Origin: Alkalilimnicola ehrlichii | GTDB lineage: Bacteria; Pseudomonadota; Gammaproteobacteria; Nitrococcales; AK92 | Length of the DNA stretch: 64,000 nucleotides | Assembly: GCF_003399765.1 (NCBI RefSeq) | Contig: NZ_NFZV01000001.1 | Location: 248,001-312,000 of the forward strand | Reading direction: 5' to 3' | Shown here: piece after piece, positions 59,050-64,000 of the stretch | Numbering within the stretch: the stretch's first letter is position 1 | Layout: every line of letters begins with the position of its first letter | Notes under the pieces: generated by a model | Databases searched by the model: none | What the model was told of the DNA's origin: nothing | Seen by the model: only the letters and a program-made list of their open reading frames with translations | Position numbers and translations under genes: made by a program

Positions 59050-59327
59050 GGTTTTAACCTCCCGAGTTTTGCGACATTGCCTCCGGCCCGGAAGGTCTGA
59101 AGGGCCAACAGGCCGAGCAGGAGCGTAGCGAGCCAGGGAAAGGCGTTCTGGCTCCAAATACCCCAGACGAGCTGGGTGGCGACGATCAGGTAAACGTCGA
59201 TTAACAGCCAGGCGAGCAAGGCCCAGTGGAATCGGTAGCGGCGTTCGCCGCGTCGGAATAGCAATAAGCGTCCAGCTGCGGTAAGGCAGGCAAGAAGGGC
59301 GAGTAAGTTAGAGAACCACAGCGTCAT
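59046..59327 (-). CDS. three-transmembrane phage holin-type protein
   Basis: The 93-residue product has three hydrophobic stretches (about 5-23, 36-55, 62-80) and a basic C terminus, the phage 3TM-holin pattern. It lies between another holin and the endolysin gene. Confidence 0.78.
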   Translation of the reverse strand: MTLWFSNLLALLACLTAAGRLLLFRRGERRYRFHWALLAWLLIDVYLIVATQLVWGIWSQNAFPWLATLLLGLLALQTFRAGGNVAKLGRLKP

Positions 59328-59330
59328 GGC

Positions 59331-59675
59331 TCAATTCTTAGGTCGGAACCAACGGTTGATGTCGATCTGGTCGATACCGGCGATGATTTTGTTGCCCAGC
59401 CCGACGACGCCGGCTGAAAACACAAAGGCGCTGATTGCAGGCTCGTCGAAAATGTGTCCGAGCACAGCCGGGCCGCCTACGTAACCCATCGACAAGCTGA
59501 TCGCCAGATAAAGCAGGCGGGTGGCGATACCGAGATCCTTCGCGCTCATTACAAACAACGTGGCTCCGGCGCAGGCGCCGATGAGCGTTCCGGCATCGAT
59601 GCCCGGGAGTAAAGAGGCAACGGTTATCGCGCCGGCCGTTGTGCTAGCGATAGCGGTGGTGCTCGGTTCAGCCAT
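59331..59675 (-). CDS. phage holin-type membrane protein (gpY-like)
   Basis: The 114-residue product has hydrophobic segments at about 14-32, 36-52, 54-72 and 78-98. It occupies the place of holin gpY in P2, directly after X. Confidence 0.8.
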   Translation of the reverse strand: MAEPSTTAIASTTAGAITVASLLPGIDAGTLIGACAGATLFVMSAKDLGIATRLLYLAISLSMGYVGGPAVLGHIFDEPAISAFVFSAGVVGLGNKIIAGIDQIDINRWFRPKN

Positions 59676-59700
59676 TAGGCTTTCCTACCTTGTGTACGTG

Positions 59701-59907
59701 TCAATTCCACAGCGCTACGGTGGAACGCGTTGTGCGCGGTCGCTGTATGGGCAGCCGAACGCGCGTGCCGATGGGAAGCACGGGGCCGAGTTGGGCCAGC
59801 CCGGAGTTTGCTTCGAGCACGGCCTCGGTCACACCGGCGGTGTAGCCGTAGTGGCGCTGGCAGATCAGATCTACCGTGTCGCCTTGCTTGGCGATGGCGA
59901 TATCCAT
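59701..59907 (-). CDS. X: phage tail protein X
   Basis: The 68-residue LysM-like product (QGDTVDLICQRHYGYTAG... VLEANSGLAQLGP... GTRVRLP) is P2 gpX. In P2 the head gene L precedes it; here nothing coding does. Confidence 0.93.
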   Translation of the reverse strand: MDIAIAKQGDTVDLICQRHYGYTAGVTEAVLEANSGLAQLGPVLPIGTRVRLPIQRPRTTRSTVALWN

Positions 59908-60522
59908 CAGGTCGTCAACTCCCGAGTAATGCAGGCACGGCCGATAAAGTGCCGTCTCTGTTTGCAGCCGGATTGCTCAACAATGTCGAGGGACGTTACT
60001 AGAGTCGTTGTTTTATCGTTCGCGGCCAATCGGATAGCTGTGTAGGCGTGCGTGCTTACCTGGCAGGACGGTCGTCGAGGTAACCGCAGTAAGGTTGCGC
60101 GATAGCTTTCGTAAGTGTTTGAAAATGAGAGGGGGAGGGCTTACCTCGGCAAGGTAATGCCGAGTAAGGCGAAGGGTAAGTTGGCACTAAGTTATTGATG
60201 TTGTTGGCGGTGGTTGAGGTAGGCTCTTACTCTTGCGAAAGGTAAGAAGTTACCGTTTTCTTACCTAATGTTTACTTTTCTTCGCTTATTATTTTTCGCG
60301 TTATATTAACGGCTTATCTCCTGTTTGCCGGCGGCTTACCGGCATTACCTATTACCGCGATGGGCGGTTATTGCGGGCGGTGGAGGGCAATAGGCTTTGT
60401 CCGTGATCGCGAGATAGAAAAACGCATGCGACATGCTTCGAGCGAAGCGAATGGAGCGTTATTAGACAGGCAGGCTTATATAAGACAAAAGGGCTTAGCG
60501 CAAAGCGCTAAGCCCTTGAATT
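59908..60522. other. non-coding right end of the element with GGTAA/TTACC cluster
   Basis: No believable gene lies here. Between 60056 and 60356 the pentamer GGTAA or TTACC occurs 11 times (for example 60056, 60079, 60141, 60153, 60176, 60241, 60250, 60261, 60336, 60345, 60352). TTACCTCGGCA and TGCCGAGTAA form a near-palindrome at 60141-60168. The promoter of the X operon must also be in this gap. Confidence 0.75.
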
Positions 60523-61336
60523 TGGTGGGCCGTGTTGGACTCGAACCAACGACCAGCGGATTAAAAGTCCGATGCTCTACCAACTGAGCTAACGGCCCAA
60601 TCAAGGCGCAGAATAATACCCTAAACTTTCGCGGTAGTAAATCAGCTTTTGGTATTTTTTTCTGGTAAGGGGTCGGGTCGGCAATGCGGGCGGCGCGGAA
60701 GCCTTCTGCGCGCAGGCGGCAGGAGTCGCAGATACCGCAGGCGCGGCCGGCTTCGTCCGCTTGGTAGCAAGACACGGTCAATCCGTAGTCTACCCCAAGG
60801 CGAGCGCCCATGCGGATGATGTCGGCTTTCGATAAGTCCATCAGCGGTGCGCGTACGTGCAGTTGCTCTTCGCCTTCCACCGCCGCTTTGGTTGCTACGT
60901 TTGCCATCTGTTCAAAGGCTTTGATGAACGCCGGCCGGCAGTCCGGGTAGCCGGAGTAGTCGACCGCGTTGACGCCGATGAAGATATCCCAGGCGCCGAT
61001 AACTTCCGCATAGCCCAGCGCCAGGGAGAGAAACACGGTGTTGCGTGCCGGTACGTAGGTGATCGGTATGCCCGGTTCTTGCTTATCGGGAACGGCGAGG
61101 TCGAGATCGGTCAGCGCCGATCCGCCGAACTCGCCAAGGCCGATGGATAATACGCGGTGTTCGACGGCGCCGAGATCGCTGGCAATGCGGCGGCAGGCGT
61201 CGAGTTCGGCTTTATGCCGTTGGCCGTAATCGAAGCTTAGTGCGTAGCAGTCAAAGCCTTGACTACGCGCGATGGCGAGCACGGTGGCAGAATCTAAGCC
61301 GCCGGAGAGAAGGATGACGGCGCGAGGTTTCGACAT
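60476..61336 (-). CDS. queC: 7-cyano-7-deazaguanine synthase, stop codon lost in this sequence
   Basis: QueC makes preQ0 for queuosine. The P-loop [10 protein letters not shown] and the zinc site ([10 protein letters not shown]) are intact. The literal frame runs on through tRNA(Lys) to 60476, which is not believable. Adding one A to the seven-A run at about 60660 gives a stop at 60642 and a normal 231-residue protein (60642-61336). The tail after DPTPYQ is therefore an artefact. It is followed by tRNA(Lys), as in Pseudomonas, and preceded by queE after 18 bp. Confidence 0.93.
   Translation of the reverse strand: MSKPRAVILLSGGLDSATVLAIARSQGFDCYALSFDYGQRHKAELDACRRIASDLGAVEHRVLSIGLGEFGGSALTDLDLAVPDKQEPGIPITYVPARNTVFLSLALGYAEVIGAWDIFIGVNAVDYSGYPDCRPAFIKAFEQMANVATKAAVEGEEQLHVRAPLMDLSKADIIRMGARLGVDYGLTVSCYQADEAGRACGICDSCRLRAEGFRAARIADPTPYQKKIPKADLLPRKFRVLFCALIGPLAQLVEHRTFNPLVVGSSPTRPTKFKGLALCAKPFCLI
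60485..60517 (-). terminator. terminator after tRNA(Lys)
   Basis: An 11-bp perfect stem (GGGCTTAGCGC / GCGCTAAGCCC, loop AAA) has a TTTT tail on the minus strand. It is within the element but ends transcription coming from queC-tRNA(Lys). Confidence 0.88.
60523..60598 (-). tRNA. tRNA-Lys (anticodon TTT)
   Basis: The 76-nt gene has an encoded CCA. GGGCCGT (60598-60592) pairs with ACGGCCC (60533-60527), the anticodon TTT is at 60565-60563 and the T arm reads GTTGGTTCGAGTCCAAC. Its 3' half is supplied by the integrated element. In Pseudomonas this queC-linked tRNA(Lys) is a known integration site. Confidence 0.97.
60543..60567 (+). repeat. right attachment site (attR core) within tRNA(Lys)
   Basis: 25 bases identical to 39045-39069, from the anticodon loop to the T arm. 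Confidence 0.95.
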
Positions 61337-61354
61337 GAGGCAATGGTCTCCTGG

Positions 61355-62026
61355 TCAGCGTCCGGGTTGGTCGCCCCAAAGGAATTTGTGTAGCTGGATC
61401 TGAACCCGGACGGGAAGCCGGTCGGCGACGACCCAATCGGCGAGGTCGGTAGCCGAGAGATCGTTGAAGCTAGGGGAGAATAGCACTTCCCAGCGCTCGC
61501 TTAAGCGATGTTTGTCGAGTATCCGGCGCGCCCATTCGTAGTCTTCGCGGCTGCAGAGGACGAACTTGAGCTGATCGTGCGGCTGTAGATGTTCAAGATT
61601 CTGCCAGCGGTTGCGCTCGCATTCGCCGGAGCCGGGTGTTTTGATGTCGACGACCTTGACCACTCGCGGGTCGACATGGCTCACGTCAAGTGCGCCGCTG
61701 GTTTCCAGCGAGACCTCGTAACCGGCGTCGCAAAGACGACTGAGTAACGGAAGGCAGCCACGTTGAGCGAGCGGCTCGCCGCCGGTGACGGTGACGAAGC
61801 GCGGCCGATAGACGGCCACTGCGGCTTCGATCTCTTCAAACGTCATCCGCTCCCCGCCGTGGAACGCGTATTCGGAATCGCAGTAACCGCAGCGTAGCGG
61901 GCAGCCGGTGAGGCGCACGAAAACGGTGGGGAAGCCGATTGTCCGGCTTTCGCCTTGCAGAGAATGGAATATTTCGGTGATCCGCAAGGGCTTGTCGGCC
62001 GTCGCGGTTTGGCTGTTCGCGTACAT
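61355..62026 (-). CDS. queE: 7-carboxy-7-deazaguanine synthase
   Basis: The radical-SAM enzyme has its iron-sulfur motif CPLRCGYC and the upstream HSLQGES signature, with 223 residues. It converts carboxytetrahydropterin to carboxydeazaguanine just before QueC. The two are adjacent as in most gammaproteobacteria. Confidence 0.95.
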   Translation of the reverse strand: MYANSQTATADKPLRITEIFHSLQGESRTIGFPTVFVRLTGCPLRCGYCDSEYAFHGGERMTFEEIEAAVAVYRPRFVTVTGGEPLAQRGCLPLLSRLCDAGYEVSLETSGALDVSHVDPRVVKVVDIKTPGSGECERNRWQNLEHLQPHDQLKFVLCSREDYEWARRILDKHRLSERWEVLFSPSFNDLSATDLADWVVADRLPVRVQIQLHKFLWGDQPGR

Positions 62027-62105
62027 AGCGGGGGAGTTTACCGCAATTAATGCGAATTCGCTTTAGCCGCCTATAAGAAAATGATGGAAGTCGCCCCGGC
62101 GTCGG

Positions 62106-62876
62106 TTAGCTTTCGTCCCGACGAATGCGCTGTAGGCGTTGCTCGGCCAAGGTGGCGGCCGTGGTATCCGGATACTGGCGTCTTACCGCTTCCAGGGTTT
62201 CCCGAGCCTGCTCAAGATTATTCTGCTCATGATAGATAAAGCCGATCTTCAGCTTGGCGTCGGGTTGTTTGTCATTATTCGGCAGTTCGTCGACGATGCG
62301 TTGAAAGTGGGGCAGTGCGTTGTCGAAATCGCGCACCACGTAGTAGGACTCGCCCAACCAATAGAGTGCGTTACCGGCAAAGCGACCCTCGGGGTAGTGT
62401 TCAAGAAAACTGACAAAGGCTTCCGCTGCTTCGTCGTAGCGACCGGCACGGAGGATGGAGAATGCTTCTTGGTAGGCGTCCCACTCTCTTTCCGGGTCGG
62501 CGGCGGTAACGCCGTTCTCGCCGTCAAGCAGGTTAGGGACGGGCACCGTACCCGTTGCAGGGGTTGAGGGTGTCCGTGCTGCCGTTTCGAGTTCGCGTAA
62601 ACGCCGGTCGTTATCCTGAAAGAGATCGCGCTGGCGTTGCTTAAGTTCCTCCAGCTCGTACTGGACGACTTCTAGGTCGCCGCGTACGAGCCGGAGTTCT
62701 CTTTGTAGCTGTTCCATCTGATTGACCATGTCCGCCATAGCGCCGCTATTGACGATACGCTCTAAGCGATTCACGCGGTCCTCTAGCCGATCGTTGGCTT
62801 GCGCCGCGGCAACCGGAGTCGCCGCAAGGCCGAGGATGATGCAGTGACGTACAAATGTCTTCAGATGGTTAGCCAT
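62106..62876 (-). CDS. cpoB: Tol-Pal-linked cell division coordinator CpoB (YbgF)
   Basis: The 256-residue periplasmic protein has a signal peptide (IILGLAATPVAAAQA), an N-terminal coiled coil (about 28-95) and C-terminal TPRs (AYQEAFSILRAGRYDEAAEA; YWLGESYYVVRDFDNALPHF). CpoB links PBP1B with the Tol machine. It follows pal by 7 bp. Confidence 0.94.
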   Translation of the reverse strand: MANHLKTFVRHCIILGLAATPVAAAQANDRLEDRVNRLERIVNSGAMADMVNQMEQLQRELRLVRGDLEVVQYELEELKQRQRDLFQDNDRRLRELETAARTPSTPATGTVPVPNLLDGENGVTAADPEREWDAYQEAFSILRAGRYDEAAEAFVSFLEHYPEGRFAGNALYWLGESYYVVRDFDNALPHFQRIVDELPNNDKQPDAKLKIGFIYHEQNNLEQARETLEAVRRQYPDTTAATLAEQRLQRIRRDES

Positions 62877-62883
62877 AGTTTAA

Positions 62884-63417
62884 TTAACGGTTGGAGTAAA
62901 CCAGTTCAGCGCGACGGTTCTGTGCCCAGGCTTCTTCGTTGCTGCCCAGGGCGACCGGCTCTTCTTCGCCGAAGCTAACGCTTTCGACTTGATTTTGCCC
63001 GACGCCGTTCAGGGTCAGAATGCGTACGGCAGCGTTAGCACGGCGCTCGCCCAGAGCCAGATTATACTCTTTCGAGCCGCGCTCGTCGGTATGACCTTCG
63101 ACAACTACGCGCAGATCCGGGTTGTTTGCCAGGTGGCGAGCGTGAGCTTCGAGCAGCGCGATGTCGTCGCTGCTGAGTTCGCTGCTATCGAAGGCAAAGT
63201 AAACCACGCGGTTGGCCAACGGGCTGCTCGGGTCGTCCAGCGGATCGCCTTCGAGGGCTTCCGTGTCTTCCACAGCGCGTGCTTCGGTATCGGTGGTTTC
63301 TACCTCTTGGCGAGGTGCTTCGTCTTCGACCGTTTCGGTGGCAACGTCACCGGTCGTGCTACAACCGGCCAGTACCAGGAAAGACAGTGCGGCCAAGACA
63401 AGGGACAGGCGTTTCAT
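62884..63417 (-). CDS. pal: peptidoglycan-associated lipoprotein Pal
   Basis: The 177-residue lipoprotein has its lipobox in FLVLAGC and an OmpA-like peptidoglycan-binding domain (YFAFDSSEL, VEGHTDERGSKEYNLALGER). It contains an acidic linker after the lipid anchor. It anchors the outer membrane to peptidoglycan with TolB. Confidence 0.96.
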   Translation of the reverse strand: MKRLSLVLAALSFLVLAGCSTTGDVATETVEDEAPRQEVETTDTEARAVEDTEALEGDPLDDPSSPLANRVVYFAFDSSELSSDDIALLEAHARHLANNPDLRVVVEGHTDERGSKEYNLALGERRANAAVRILTLNGVGQNQVESVSFGEEEPVALGSNEEAWAQNRRAELVYSNR

Positions 63418-63483
63418 CGTTATTGCTCCTAGTTCCTAACAAAGGGTCGTTGAACTTCTTGATGTACTAATAATTACAGAAAG

Positions 63484-64000
63484 TTAGCGGGGTGACCAGG
63501 ATGGATTCTGTACCCGGTCGCCGAGTACCGGCAGACCGATGTTCGCGCGTCCATACAAGGACACCGTAGCTAACTGCGATTGTGCGCCGCGAATGCGGCT
63601 ATAGACGATCATCTCCCCGTTCGGTGCGAAGCTGGGAGATTCGTCGTTACTGCCGTCGGTGAGAACGCGCAGTTCGCGCGTTCTCAAGTCCATCACGGCG
63701 ATGCGGAAGCCGCCATCGTCCCGATGAACCATGGCCAGGCGCCGTCCATCGGGGGAGAGGGCGGGGCGAGCGTTGTACGAGCCTTCGAAGGTGACTCGCT
63801 GTACGCGACCGCCGTTGCTGGATACACGATAGATCTGCGGCGGTCCGCCTCGGTCGGAGGTGAAATACAGCGTTTTGCCGTCGGGCGACCAGGTCGGCTC
63901 GGTGTCGATAGCGGAGCTGTTTGTTATACGCGTCATGTCTCTTGTATCGACATCATAGACGTAAATATTAGGGCTGCCGTCGCGAGACAGGGTAAGCGCC
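63484..64000 (-). CDS. tolB: Tol-Pal protein TolB, 3' part
   Basis: The frame is open to the window end. The 171 residues present are beta-propeller repeats (AIDTEPTWSPDGKTLYFTSD, NARPALSPDGRRLAMVH). The N-terminal domain is outside the window. TolB is the periplasmic partner of Pal and TolA. Confidence 0.95.
   Translation of the reverse strand, partial: ALTLSRDGSPNIYVYDVDTRDMTRITNSSAIDTEPTWSPDGKTLYFTSDRGGPPQIYRVSSNGGRVQRVTFEGSYNARPALSPDGRRLAMVHRDDGGFRIAVMDLRTRELRVLTDGSNDESPSFAPNGEMIVYSRIRGAQSQLATVSLYGRANIGLPVLGDRVQNPSWSPR

Larger units (their letters stand above)
39045..60567. mobile_element. P2-like integrated element lacking all head genes, in tRNA(Lys)
   Basis: The element spans 21.5 kb between exact 25-bp direct repeats. 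Most genes run on the minus strand in P2 order: X, holins, endolysin, LysB/C, R, V, W, J, I, fibres, FI, FII, E/E', T, U, D. Control and replication genes (Ogr, S24 repressor, primase/helicase, integrase) lie at the left. The P2 Q-P-O-N-M-L head module, which should lie beside X, is absent; X is followed only by a repeat-rich 600-bp region and attR. gpS is also missing. It resembles an R-type tailocin cluster that still has integration functions. Confidence 0.88.

Noticed and set aside
60360-60587. 75-codon + strand frame crossing tRNA(Lys)
   Set aside because: It reads the complement of the tRNA, giving the GLEPTT-type peptide that is a well-known spurious translation of tRNA genes.

Overview
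The window is GC-rich chromosomal DNA from a gammaproteobacterium outside the Enterobacterales. The evidence is gene order. The moeB-prmC...prfA-hemA | TPR lipoprotein-lolB-ispE-tRNA(Gln)-prs-rplY-pth-ychF block matches the Pseudomonas arrangement. pilSR beside sucCD recalls Xanthomonadales. bamD|rluD-pgeF-clpB and tolB-pal-cpoB-queE-queC-tRNA(Lys) are widespread gammaproteobacterial clusters. I cannot name a genus.

Layout. 1-2457: gatA (3' part) and gatB. 2554-9043: hslO, moeB, a Trm112-like gene coupled to prmC, a stand-alone clpX-type gene, a DAHP synthase and dksA; the last four sit between prmC and prfA. 9272-18872: prfA-hemA, divergent from the TPR-lolB-ispE-prs-rplY-pth-ychF housekeeping series. 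18951-19876: tRNA(Met) and a large composite inverted-repeat element. 20016-23753: pilA with a sigma-54 promoter, pilR and pilS. 24063-26643: sucCD and a P-II gene. 26737-32077: bamD, rluD, pgeF and clpB, the last behind a perfect CIRCE operator. 32100-39012: an SDR, fmdB-aspS, an ATP-grasp gene, and a Na/Pi cotransporter with a PhoU-domain gene behind a four-half-site PHO box.

39045-60567 is a P2-family integrated element bounded by an exact 25-bp direct repeat whose right copy lies inside tRNA(Lys). It carries an integrase, small early genes, a primase/helicase, an Ogr-type activator, an S24 repressor, and a complete-looking contractile tail and lysis set (X, holins, endolysin, LysB/C, R, V, PAAR, W, J, I, two tandem tail-fibre/chaperone cassettes, FI, FII, E/E', T, U, D). 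No capsid, scaffold, terminase, portal or head-completion gene is present. It therefore looks like a headless, tailocin-like but still integrative element. Beyond it lie queC, queE, cpoB, pal and the end of tolB.

Eight genes (hslO, moeB, clpB, aspS, the Na/Pi cotransporter, the integrase, gpU, queC) are broken by what reads as a one- or two-base deletion, mostly in short homopolymers, and each regains its family length when repaired. Since aspS is essential, base-calling or assembly error is the simplest explanation. The gpE/E' overlap is different: it has the classical T TTT TTG site and is a true programmed frameshift.
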